A DNA stretch of 25,355 bases, from IMG/VR virus record IMGVR_UViG_3300034375_000255, positions 1 to 25,355 of that record; one strand, written 5' to 3'. Positions within the stretch are counted from its first letter, which is position 1, and each line of letters begins with the position of its first letter. The stretch comes from a virus. The notes under the pieces are model-generated. The model did not search any database. It was not told the DNA's origin and worked only from the letters and a program-made list of their open reading frames with translations. The translations under genes and the position numbers were made by a program. This document shows positions 1-8,076 of the stretch, in pieces.

Positions 1-3000
1 AATTCATTGTCTAGCGCATTATATCCAGCAGCCTCGAACGCCGCACGAGCTTCGTCACCCGTTACGTTCATGTTATCAAACTGTGCTACTAGGTATTCAG
101 TTTCGGCGGTTTTATCCTCGACACGACCTGCACGGGCCATAATCTCTTCGTCAGTAAGCTCTAGCCCCTCTGCCTCTGCATAGGCTTTAACTTCGGTGGG
201 GCTTAGGTAGCGAGAACCGACATACGTATTAACATACGTTACAACATCTTCTCCGGCACTGTTGAGTACTAGGTTGAGTAACTCTTCGTCGGTAGTGGCA
301 AATCCGGGGTTTTTAGCGAGTTCGTTAAGTACCTGTCCTGTACTGTGATAGTTATTGTCAACAGTACTCAGTAAGTTGTTAACAGATACTTGTTCGTCTA
401 CCCCTAACCCGGCAAGCTGTGTAGCTGCTACGTCTGACGTAATTGTACCGTTCTTTACATTATCAAGAATTGCATTGGCTTCGGGGCTAGTACGGATGAC
501 GAGATCAGCGAACGTGTCCCCTGTATATATACCTCCCGCTGTACCAAACCCTGCCACTGCCCCTAATGCCGCTGCTTGTGCCACGTTACCAAGCACATCG
601 CGATTTGGGTCAACTTGTGCAAGAACAGTCTCGACATAGAGGGTTGGCAAACCTTCTTCGATGAACTCTTGTTTGCCTTCAGATATAGATACTGACGTGC
701 CCTCCACAATTTTATCTTTTAGCCAATTAAACGCACTGGCGGTTGTACCCGCATTGTCCTTACCCAAGAACGCTTTTTCGAAGTCGTTACCGCCAAGCCC
801 GAAACTAGCTAGTGTAATTGTCGCACTAATAAGTCCTGCGCTTTGCGCTAGCTCCATAGCCGCTGATTTAGCTTCTTCTTCAGACATACCTACTGAGAGA
901 TATGTAGATAGAGCCTCATTATACGCGCTATCTGCTGCCCCACCAAAAGATTCAGCTAAGTCTAATGCAGAGGATGTACCGATACCTACACGCAACGCTG
1001 CTTGGTCAGATAGTTCTTTACCCATAGCTTGAAAAGTAGCTCTGGCTCCGGTCATTGTGCCTTTTGACGCAAGCAGCCATGGTAATTCCTGAATAATCTC
1101 GTTGCCGATTATTTCAGCTACAAACTGTTCAGGCGCTTCTTGGAACGCACCCCAAATATTACCAACACGCTCCCAGCCCTCGCCTTCCGCTAGTTTAGCA
1201 TCAATCCTACCCAACGCTTCTTGCCACTCATCAGTCTGTAGCCCTTCACCAAACTGAATTACATCATCAGCAAAAGCACCAACAGAGGAACTATTTGGAT
1301 CAAACCCTAACGTGATACTGACAAACGCATCCATGGTGCCAAGCAGTTCACCACCTGCCTTAGCGACTAGCCCACCGTAATCCCGAGCTGTATCGAAGTA
1401 GCCTGCGTCGTCGTATTTGTTAATGAAATCAACGACATCTTGACCAACTTCAGTCGCCATAACAGCTTGCGCTGCATCATCTAAACCTGCACCAATCTCT
1501 GCCCATAAACCGGGATTAGATTCACGTAGGTCGTCGTACCCAATTAGATTCCCTGTACCAATCACTGTTCTCAGTACGGAGCCGTCACTTAGCCGCTCAT
1601 TGGTAAATGCGTCAACTATCTCATAGGCACCCTCATTAGCTCTAAACCCTTCAGTGTAGTAAGCTCTCCTAACAAGCCTATTAAATTCGTTACTCCAATA
1701 AGGTGTGTTAAACTCTACTTTGCCCCACTCTAGTAGTCCGTCTGACCTAATACTTAATTTTGCGTTCCCATTGGCAATATCTTCATCAGTGACTCCCTCT
1801 GCTTTGACGGGTTCACTTCTTGTTTGTTTTAGTAGCGTACTTCCTAAATTCTTATCTACTATATCTAGGTCTTCTTGGATTATGTACTCACCGTCCACAA
1901 CATCGGTGAGGTCAACGCCATATTTAGTTAAGAATGCACGGGAATTAGCATCGATGGGTATTTCTGCGCCAGCGGCTAACTCATCTCTTAGTGAGTAATA
2001 CGTGCCAATATCTTGTACCTGTGCACCTGCGTTAGTGTTAGCAAACTGTCCCGCGAGGTCTACATACCCAATATTACGTAACGCATTAATATTTGTACCT
2101 ACTTTGTTACTAACAAACGCAGTCAGTTCTCTCATTTGTTGTGGAGTAACCCGCGTAGGATCGACGCCTAAGTCAGCTAAAACATTTGTAACTACACCGC
2201 TAAACCGTGCATCAAACTCTTCTCTAAACGCGGTCTGGTTAGTAGGTAGGTTTGCTTCTTTGCCTTCAGTCAGCCAGTGGTAATACGCATCTTCACCCGA
2301 ATCTAACCCTGCGATCTCACGGTATTCAGCTTCGTTAAAGTTCGGGTCCATAAACTCCACGAAGTTTTTATCTAGTTCTTCGTAGAGGGGTCTCAGTTCA
2401 TCATCTGCAAGTTCAACTGCGGTAGTAAGATCAGAAGTTAATACGTTATACTCTTCGGTAAGTTTAGAGAACGTTTCCTCCATCCCCGGCAGCATGTTAG
2501 CGATGTTGTCCATCTCAGCTTTAAGGTCAGGGTACTTAGTATCAAACGTACTTTCAAAATTAATATACGCGTTATACGCAGCTTCAAGCGCTGCAGTGTT
2601 CTCGCTAGACTCGTTCGCCTGAAAATTTTGCAGGGCGCGTTGGTACTCAGTTGCTAGGTTTGTAAGTGTTTCGCCATCTGCGCCAAGACTGTCTACAATT
2701 TCTCTATACCGTCCGGTTAACGCATCGTAGTTCTTACTTAGAGTGTCCATCTCCTCTGCTTTGGTTTGGACACGTTGATAATCACCCGTGATCTTGTCCA
2801 TCGTCTGAGTGATCTGGACACCTGCACTCGTGGTGTTAAACCAATTTTTAAACTCTTTATTTGCGTAAGAGTTAAGCTGATTAGCAAGCGTAGCTTCTAT
2901 GTCTCCACCACCGAATGCTGCGCTAGCTGTACGCTGCACCGCCGAAGTGATTGCCGCTATCTCTCCTTCGGAGTAACCTGTTGCGTCTTCGAAGAACCCA

Positions 3001-3692
3001 CTCACCGCATTGGTAACAGATTCGGCGGACAGAACCGCGTTCATGATAGCTTCAGGAGTTACATCTTCGCCTGTCAGTATTTTACTGAACGAAACATCTA
3101 ATACATTCTGCGCCACCTCAGGTAGTTCAGAGAACAGTCCATCCGTCTGCTCATCAACATACCCACGAATAGCAGGCATAGCTGTGGCTACACCACCTGT
3201 TATAAACGCTTGGACTGGGTCTTGCCCATAAACTATGGCTTTAGCCGCTTGCTCTGTACCTGCTTCAACGAATGTAGCAACGGCTGCGTTACCTGTTGCG
3301 CTTAGTACTGCATCGCCTGCAAGTTCACCTGTAACGTCGCCAATACCCTGTGCTGCATAAGATATAGCTGCGGCTTTTAGTGCGTCTCCAAGGTCGCCAC
3401 CTTCAGCTAGCTCCCCCGCACCGCTGATTAATGGTACTACCCACGGCGGTGCCCCCGCCGCTAACGCTGCTATTTTTAGTACCGCCTGTCCTACATCAGA
3501 ACGAAGAATGTCTCCTACACCATCACTTACAGGTTTAATTACAGCGTCGTATACGTCTCTTGCTACACCCGTTTCATGCGCGGCTATGGCTACGCCTGTA
3601 CCAATTATGGTAGCTCCTACGACACTAGCACCTAAAGCTGCTGCCCCTCCCGCAGCGGCGGCTCCGGCACCGAGGGCGATTAATACTGGCAT
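1..3692 (-). CDS. Giant virion-associated protein, N-terminal ~1230 residues (partial)
   Basis: This reading frame is open from an ATG at 3692 to the window edge with no stop, so the protein exceeds 1230 residues and its C-terminus is missing. It starts one base after the stop of the upstream gene, behind a GGAGG-type ribosome binding site. Residues 1-35 are a Gly/Ala-rich hydrophobic stretch (MPVLIALGAGAAAAGGAAAL), and further Ala/Gly-rich helical stretches follow to about residue 180. About 290-430 is heptad-rich and likely coiled coil. About 445-485 holds a DPNF...YYHWLTEGKEANLPTN segment resembling the DP-x-Y-Y...H-Y/W...G-x-x-E-x-R-x-P modules of large secreted and phage proteins. The visible end contains acidic helix-turn units such as LSPTEVKAYAEAEG and GDEARAAFEAAGY that may begin a repeat series. 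Size, lateness and membrane-active look suggest an internal virion/ejection or tail-associated protein; that role is inference. I recognise no enzymatic domain. Confidence 0.85.
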   Translation of the reverse strand, partial: MPVLIALGAGAAAAGGAAALGASVVGATIIGTGVAIAAHETGVARDVYDAVIKPVSDGVGDILRSDVGQAVLKIAALAAGAPPWVVPLISGAGELAEGGDLGDALKAAAISYAAQGIGDVTGELAGDAVLSATGNAAVATFVEAGTEQAAKAIVYGQDPVQAFITGGVATAMPAIRGYVDEQTDGLFSELPEVAQNVLDVSFSKILTGEDVTPEAIMNAVLSAESVTNAVSGFFEDATGYSEGEIAAITSAVQRTASAAFGGGDIEATLANQLNSYANKEFKNWFNTTSAGVQITQTMDKITGDYQRVQTKAEEMDTLSKNYDALTGRYREIVDSLGADGETLTNLATEYQRALQNFQANESSENTAALEAAYNAYINFESTFDTKYPDLKAEMDNIANMLPGMEETFSKLTEEYNVLTSDLTTAVELADDELRPLYEELDKNFVEFMDPNFNEAEYREIAGLDSGEDAYYHWLTEGKEANLPTNQTAFREEFDARFSGVVTNVLADLGVDPTRVTPQQMRELTAFVSNKVGTNINALRNIGYVDLAGQFANTNAGAQVQDIGTYYSLRDELAAGAEIPIDANSRAFLTKYGVDLTDVVDGEYIIQEDLDIVDKNLGSTLLKQTRSEPVKAEGVTDEDIANGNAKLSIRSDGLLEWGKVEFNTPYWSNEFNRLVRRAYYTEGFRANEGAYEIVDAFTNERLSDGSVLRTVIGTGNLIGYDDLRESNPGLWAEIGAGLDDAAQAVMATEVGQDVVDFINKYDDAGYFDTARDYGGLVAKAGGELLGTMDAFVSITLGFDPNSSSVGAFADDVIQFGEGLQTDEWQEALGRIDAKLAEGEGWERVGNIWGAFQEAPEQFVAEIIGNEIIQELPWLLASKGTMTGARATFQAMGKELSDQAALRVGIGTSSALDLAESFGGAADSAYNEALSTYLSVGMSEEEAKSAAMELAQSAGLISATITLASFGLGGNDFEKAFLGKDNAGTTASAFNWLKDKIVEGTSVSISEGKQEFIEEGLPTLYVETVLAQVDPNRDVLGNVAQAAALGAVAGFGTAGGIYTGDTFADLVIRTSPEANAILDNVKNGTITSDVAATQLAGLGVDEQVSVNNLLSTVDNNYHSTGQVLNELAKNPGFATTDEELLNLVLNSAGEDVVTYVNTYVGSRYLSPTEVKAYAEAEGLELTDEEIMARAGRVEDKTAETEYLVAQFDNMNVTGDEARAAFEAAGYNALDNE

Positions 3693-4166
3693 TTACAACC
3701 TCCAGAACTCAGCTAGTGAGTCTTCTCCAATTTTGATGAACGCACGGTAACCGCCAGTATCTAACTGTACTACATCTATTTCGGTGTCCGTACCCTCACT
3801 TTTATTGAACCAAAACTGAAACGCCGTAAGGTATTGTTTCTCGTCAAAGTCAGTACGGTAGTATTCAACACCTTTTCTTTGTAGGTACGCGATGTACTTT
3901 AGCCCATTACGCATAAAGTTTCGCGCAGTATCTAAGTTGAGCGCACGCCCTGCCATGACGTTCTTGTTCTTGCCTTTGCCACGGTGCCCGATAAACACTG
4001 TATTACCAATCTGCACCTGATCTGTATTCGGCATAGCGAGTTCTTGCGCTAGCGCAGCAATAACATTACCCACAGGACGACCTGTATTATTAAGTTCTGA
4101 CGCAGCGGTCATTATAATCTCAGGGGCTTGTAAGGGCTGCTTGGTGCTATCTACAACGGTAACCAT
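3693..4166 (-). CDS. 157-aa protein, possibly GNAT-like, unknown function
   Basis: The ATG at 4166 follows the KAS stop (4168-4170) by one base, and its ribosome binding site GGAGGTG lies inside the end of the KAS gene. The stop abuts the start of the giant gene, so the genes are cotranslated neighbours. The protein is soluble, without signal peptide or membrane segment. It has a basic motif HRGKGKNKN near residue 85 followed by a helix ending in YLQRKGVEYYRTDF, a pattern reminiscent of the small GNAT-fold proteins encoded beside internal virion proteins in T7-like phages. No definite acetyl-CoA loop is visible, so this is a weak guess. Given its place between the ACP/KAS pair and the giant gene, a role in modifying or assembling that protein is possible, but nothing in the sequence shows it. 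Confidence 0.85.
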   Translation of the reverse strand: MVTVVDSTKQPLQAPEIIMTAASELNNTGRPVGNVIAALAQELAMPNTDQVQIGNTVFIGHRGKGKNKNVMAGRALNLDTARNFMRNGLKYIAYLQRKGVEYYRTDFDEKQYLTAFQFWFNKSEGTDTEIDVVQLDTGGYRAFIKIGEDSLAEFWRL

Positions 4167-4167
4167 G

Positions 4168-5268
4168 CTACACCTCCGACGAAAACAGTGCAGCGGAATA
4201 AATATTTCCCATCCCTGCAGCGAGACTTAGGAACATATCCCCGCGTGGCGCGGTATCCTCAGACACAAAAACAGAATCCGCAGATGTGCGATTTGGTATC
4301 TTTGGAATAATCCCTTTGTTAATATCTCGCAACATGAGGTCCGTCTCCAACAATCCGCTAGCCCCCATTGTATGCCCTATGCGTGGTTTATAAGACGTAG
4401 CAATGAACTCGTTAAGAGTACGAGTTAAGGCTGTTTTTTCCGCAGCATTGTTTACCGACGTTCCGGTTCCATGCGTTTTAACCATATATACACTATTTCC
4501 GGGGGTTTTGGCTACCCATAAAGCGCCTTCTATTGCCTTACTGTATCCTGCGCCGTCTTCGCGTTGCCCCAGTGGGTTAGTGTTATCTTCTGACGCACTG
4601 TATGCCCCAAGGAATTTAGCACGTGGGGACTCGTGTGGTTCAGTCTCAAATACTGACAAAACTGCGCCCTGCCCGAGATAAAATCCTTTATTAATATCAT
4701 CAAACGAAGACGGTACAATATTGTCATCCCGTTGTATACTTGCACCCGCCTCCCCGAAAAACTCAAGAGACAAGTTGTTTACAGCATCTTCACCGCTCAG
4801 AACAATGACACGGGTAAACCCATAATTTGTTACTAAGTTATATACATCCATCAAGACTTTCAGGCTCGACGCGCAGGCACTGGCGTCCGTGGATACATGG
4901 TCAACAGGCCCAAACATACTAGCGATACGCCCTGCATAGATGTTGGTTAGTACTATGAATGGTACTTTTATTTTGTAGTGCAGCTCGGCATCTGGGTTCT
5001 TGTCGTACCGTCCGTTGTTACCCATCCAGCCTTGGTTACCAGCGGCGAAGATAAACGCTGTTTTACCAGAGGTCTTGTTATTCTGCACATACTCGCGTGT
5101 CTCTTTCGTTACAACGCTTTCTAATAGTTTGTGTGGAGGGTACGCCATGCCAGACTTTGCACGCCGAAATGTCTCTGGGATAATATGCGCATGTTGCGGG
5201 TAACGAATATCGTCCACTAGAGTAGTGGTTTCAGTGTAGGCGGTGTCACAACGAGTCAAATATATCAT
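4168..5268 (-). CDS. Beta-ketoacyl-ACP synthase (KAS I/II, FabF-like), phage-encoded
   Basis: The 366-residue protein has thiolase-fold condensing-enzyme signatures. The nucleophile is Cys132 in STDASACASSLKVLMD. The first histidine is His266 in KTHGTGTSVNNAAEKTAL. Lys294 and His299 lie in YKPRIGHTMGASGLLE, matching the K-x4-H spacing and GH-x-x-GA-x-G loop of FabF. In the family these residues catalyse decarboxylative Claisen condensation of malonyl-ACP onto an acyl chain. It is shorter than bacterial FabF (about 410 aa), mainly in the N-terminal half, and the C-terminal GFGGTN loop is altered to GMGNIYSA. Its ATG overlaps the stop of the upstream ACP gene by four bases (ATGA), so the pair is probably translationally coupled. 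No ketoreductase, dehydratase, enoyl reductase, malonyl transferase or phosphopantetheinyl transferase is in the window. An active condensing enzyme is likely; its substrate and product are unknown. Confidence 0.9.
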   Translation of the reverse strand: MIYLTRCDTAYTETTTLVDDIRYPQHAHIIPETFRRAKSGMAYPPHKLLESVVTKETREYVQNNKTSGKTAFIFAAGNQGWMGNNGRYDKNPDAELHYKIKVPFIVLTNIYAGRIASMFGPVDHVSTDASACASSLKVLMDVYNLVTNYGFTRVIVLSGEDAVNNLSLEFFGEAGASIQRDDNIVPSSFDDINKGFYLGQGAVLSVFETEPHESPRAKFLGAYSASEDNTNPLGQREDGAGYSKAIEGALWVAKTPGNSVYMVKTHGTGTSVNNAAEKTALTRTLNEFIATSYKPRIGHTMGASGLLETDLMLRDINKGIIPKIPNRTSADSVFVSEDTAPRGDMFLSLAAGMGNIYSAALFSSEV

Positions 5269-5549
5269 GCAGCCGCCCTCATAGCTTCTTCTACTGAGGC
5301 AAACTCACGGTTTTTGTGGCTGTCGATGAAATCCTTTGCGTCTTGTAGAGTAATGAGTTCGGGCGGGTTATCTGCGACTTCTTCTGGGATATCGTGCATA
5401 TCGCCAAGCATCATAAAAATCATTACAAAATCCAAGCTGTCTAACCCCATGGAAGCTAGCTCGGTGTCCATAGTCTCTGGCTTTACGTAGTCATCCAACA
5501 CAGGTTTGGATTCGCGTACTACAGCGTCAAAAAGTTCAATAAAATCCAT
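5265..5549 (-). CDS. Acyl carrier protein, phage-encoded
   Basis: A 94-residue acidic protein with the ACP fold signature. The stretch TELASMGLDSLDFVMIFMML contains the DSL motif, whose Ser38 would carry 4'-phosphopantetheine, at the start of the recognition helix. It is followed by acidic residues and the IPEE(V) turn typical of carrier proteins. The C-terminal ~20 residues (SHKNREFASVEEAMRAAA) extend past the usual fourth helix. The ATG at 5549 follows a run of six G that overlaps the end of the upstream C1q-like gene and serves as ribosome binding site. The TGA overlaps the ATG of the KAS gene. No holo-ACP synthase is visible, so the host enzyme would have to activate it. I am confident of the carrier-protein call; the pathway is unknown. 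Confidence 0.9.
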   Translation of the reverse strand: MDFIELFDAVVRESKPVLDDYVKPETMDTELASMGLDSLDFVMIFMMLGDMHDIPEEVADNPPELITLQDAKDFIDSHKNREFASVEEAMRAAA

Positions 5550-5557
5550 ATTCCCCC

Positions 5558-6181
5558 CTAGTGATTGCTAACGAACGATACTGCTACAACTGCTGACGGG
5601 ATGCCTTGGTGCGGGGCAGTGGCAGCTTCTGTGTGAAGACTAAGCGCCGTGTCATCAGTGGCCCAGTACATTTCGATATACTCATTTGTAGCAACATCTA
5701 TAGAGAAATTCCAATAGATAGGTTGATCTGAATTGCCTTTAATTGTTTGTTTTTTAGCGCCGTAAGCTACGTCTGTTCCGTTTTTGTTGATCCACGTCCA
5801 CACAGTAGCGTCAGAAGAGTTCGTGTGGTCAGTCATTAGGGTGACTTGGAAGTTATACACACCGTCTGCGCTAACCGTTATCTGTGTTTTGTCTGTGCCC
5901 TCTATTGTAACGCCGTTACCAATGTACACGTTTTCAAACTCTACAGGATACCCTGTATTCGTAGCCGCTGCGGTTTGCGCCGTAGTGCTATAGAACAAAC
6001 CACGTGGCATATAAATAAACTTACCGCCATCATCCGTAGTCAATAACGCAGACAAAACAGACGTAATCCTGTTAAAAAACAAGCGGAACACATTATCTTT
6101 CTGGTCTGTATACGGACGACTATATTCCCCCGGCGGGAGTGGTAAGGCCGGAGGTTCAGGGCGATCTAGTTGATTAGCCAT
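5558..6181 (-). CDS. Virion protein with C1q/TNF-like jelly-roll domain
   Basis: A 207-residue protein. The first 20 residues are proline-rich (PEPPALPLPPGEYSRPY) and are followed by a helix (DNVFRLFFNRITSVLSALL) probably used for virion attachment or trimerisation. Residues ~85-207 are beta-rich with a C1q-like pattern: DGVYNFQVTLMT near 107-118, a WTWINKNG strand, a YWNFSIDVATNEYIEMYWAT pair and a terminal AVVAVSFV strand. Such domains form trimers and decorate tails or fibres in many phages. The ATG at 6181 shares one base with the stop of the 628-aa upstream gene (TGATG), so the two are coupled. Receptor binding or accessory fibre is the likely role; the partner is not identifiable. Confidence 0.8.
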   Translation of the reverse strand: MANQLDRPEPPALPLPPGEYSRPYTDQKDNVFRLFFNRITSVLSALLTTDDGGKFIYMPRGLFYSTTAQTAAATNTGYPVEFENVYIGNGVTIEGTDKTQITVSADGVYNFQVTLMTDHTNSSDATVWTWINKNGTDVAYGAKKQTIKGNSDQPIYWNFSIDVATNEYIEMYWATDDTALSLHTEAATAPHQGIPSAVVAVSFVSNH

Positions 6182-8067
6182 CAGCGTCTCCCGTCAGGGC
6201 GAATATCTATCCTTGGAACTCCTAACTGCCACTGCACACCCACTGCATCGGATTCTATTTTAAACGACATCTGCCGCCCCCGCACGCGGGTGTTCACTTG
6301 CCCTGTATACTGTTCAATAGGTATTGTAGATGTACGTGTGACAGTTCCAGAATTAGAACCGCCTTCAGACGCAGGGCTATTATACCCCGATCCAGAGTTA
6401 GCAAGTGGTAGCAAGGTCATAGTTGCCACAGGAGATTCAACAGTTGAACCCGTAAATGTAAGGTCTGGCAACACGCGCCAAACAAAAGAGAATTTATCTC
6501 CAGTATCGATATCAAATTGACCCGATGTTATATACGCATTCATTCCGGCTACAGGTTGTCCCGGTGTCTCTGAATCATCGGTACCTATTTCGTGGTACAC
6601 TAAGGAATTAGAGTATGTAGCGGCAATGGGACTAGGACGTAATTCGGAATCTAACCAAGCGGTGCGCCCCATAGTACCATAGTACCAAATATTCTGGACA
6701 TAGTTATACACTACGTACCGATCAATTTCAGTTGAATCCGCGGAACAATAGAACCACCATACTTCATTGTACGCCTCGTTTGTCCCCGCATGTACTTGTA
6801 GATACTGAGATTTATTAAAATCATTAAATACATAGCGTTTAACCGTGCAGGGTAATGGCTGCACGCGCCCGTCGTACATATAAAACTTATCCAGCCCCAT
6901 CCAAAAAGACACACCCGCTGCATAGGCAGTAGCATTTTGAGACGCTATAGATATGTTATCCCCAATAAGCTGAGTGCTCCATATACCACTACCAAATCCA
7001 ACATACTGCATAGAATATAGTGTGGTATCAGTCCAAACTAGAATTTCTTGGCGAGATTGCTGTGCGGTTATAATTTCACTACCTTTAGATAGCCGAATGT
7101 CCCCTGCTTGGTTAGTATCTGAAGGCGTCCAACTAGCTATATCCTCTTGGTCTGACCACCGAATGAGCATAGGGTCTTGGGTACTACTACCTAGCGCGTT
7201 AGCACCGAAACAAAAAACAAAGCGGCTAGTATCGGATACAAGTATATAGTTTTGTACTGTAGGGACATCGGACGCTCCGGGTAACGAAGAAACCAATACC
7301 GCGCGGGAAGTAAGCCCCGCCGATATATCAGAATAATATAACCCCCCACCACGTGGGCCAAACACAAGGTCCTCTCCAAAATTACTTTGACTCCAAACGC
7401 GTAGCCCAGATAAATCAGTAGTGCTTGCGGCTCCATTACCCCACGTACCTGCGCTCCATCCCCCTGCACCCCAACCTGTTATAGCTATTACAAACTCAGG
7501 CCCAATGTTGATTTGATATTCCCCAACTGTTGATGCTCCCCCATTACCTGTGTCAGAAGAATTTGCAGTGGCGGTAGCAGTTATAGTGTAGTTGTCATTA
7601 TCTACTATAGTTACGATTTGGTATTCCGCATTTAACACATCAGCGGTAATATTACCCCCAAGAGACACTGCTCCACTAAACGTAACAAAATCTCCTTCAA
7701 GGGCACCATGATTTGCATCAGTCACAGTTAACGTTGCACTACCATCAGTAGCTGCAAAAGTTACGTCCCCTGCGGCTGTTGTATCTCGTACGGGAGTTAT
7801 GTCAAAATAGAAACCACCACGCTCAATGTAATATTTTAAGTTAGTCCCCAGACCTAACAATGTCTCTGGAGCCAAACTATTCCAATTAAACAGCGATCTA
7901 CATACCCCCTGAAAGGTGTAAACAGACACAGGTTCCCACCCACCGATTTTCTCGGGGAAGCCGTTACGGAAGCGAACTTTATCCATATCATACCAACCAC
8001 CTTCAGCGGTATAACTTGTTACTTCGCGGTTTATCCCCGGTTTAAATCTTAGTTGTTGGGTAGGCAT
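6181..8067 (-). CDS. Virion structural protein, podovirus tail-hub/propeller style
   Basis: The 628-residue protein opens with MPTQQLRFKPGINREVT and continues DKVRFRNGFPEKIGGWEP. This N-terminal signature is typical of the large structural proteins found in many podoviruses next to tail-tube and stabilisation proteins. The body is beta-rich with tryptophan- and aromatic-rich strands (GGWSAGTWGNG, RWSDQEDIASWTP, VWTDTTLYSMQYVGFGSG, NEVWWFYCSADS), consistent with a propeller. A Thr/Ala-rich insert near residues 95-180 (DGSATLTVTDANHGALEGD) is a separate beta module seen in many marine phage proteins. The C-terminus (VRGRQMSFKIESD...WQLGVPRIDIRPDGRR) resembles the conserved end of this family. 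The ribosome binding site TAGGAGG overlaps the stop of the zinc-ribbon gene. It probably forms part of the tail hub or nozzle; the match is from memory of the family pattern. Confidence 0.8.
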   Translation of the reverse strand: MPTQQLRFKPGINREVTSYTAEGGWYDMDKVRFRNGFPEKIGGWEPVSVYTFQGVCRSLFNWNSLAPETLLGLGTNLKYYIERGGFYFDITPVRDTTAAGDVTFAATDGSATLTVTDANHGALEGDFVTFSGAVSLGGNITADVLNAEYQIVTIVDNDNYTITATATANSSDTGNGGASTVGEYQINIGPEFVIAITGWGAGGWSAGTWGNGAASTTDLSGLRVWSQSNFGEDLVFGPRGGGLYYSDISAGLTSRAVLVSSLPGASDVPTVQNYILVSDTSRFVFCFGANALGSSTQDPMLIRWSDQEDIASWTPSDTNQAGDIRLSKGSEIITAQQSRQEILVWTDTTLYSMQYVGFGSGIWSTQLIGDNISIASQNATAYAAGVSFWMGLDKFYMYDGRVQPLPCTVKRYVFNDFNKSQYLQVHAGTNEAYNEVWWFYCSADSTEIDRYVVYNYVQNIWYYGTMGRTAWLDSELRPSPIAATYSNSLVYHEIGTDDSETPGQPVAGMNAYITSGQFDIDTGDKFSFVWRVLPDLTFTGSTVESPVATMTLLPLANSGSGYNSPASEGGSNSGTVTRTSTIPIEQYTGQVNTRVRGRQMSFKIESDAVGVQWQLGVPRIDIRPDGRR

Positions 8068-8076
8068 GGATACCTC

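Noticed and set aside
355-3231. Several plus-strand open frames (for example 355-639, 661-1032, 1705-1998, 2002-2283)
   Set aside because: They lie opposite one continuous minus-strand frame running from 3692 off the edge, have no ribosome binding sites and translate to low-complexity Ser/Thr/Pro sequence typical of antisense shadows.
4530-4766. 78-aa minus-strand frame inside the KAS gene
   Set aside because: It is an alternative frame within a well-supported enzyme gene, without its own ribosome binding site.
4168-5549. Host fatty-acid genes caught by misassembly or contamination
   Set aside because: Both genes are on the same strand, overlap each other and abut phage genes by 1-8 bases with shared ribosome binding sites. 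The KAS is also shorter than typical host FabF. A chimera is unlikely.
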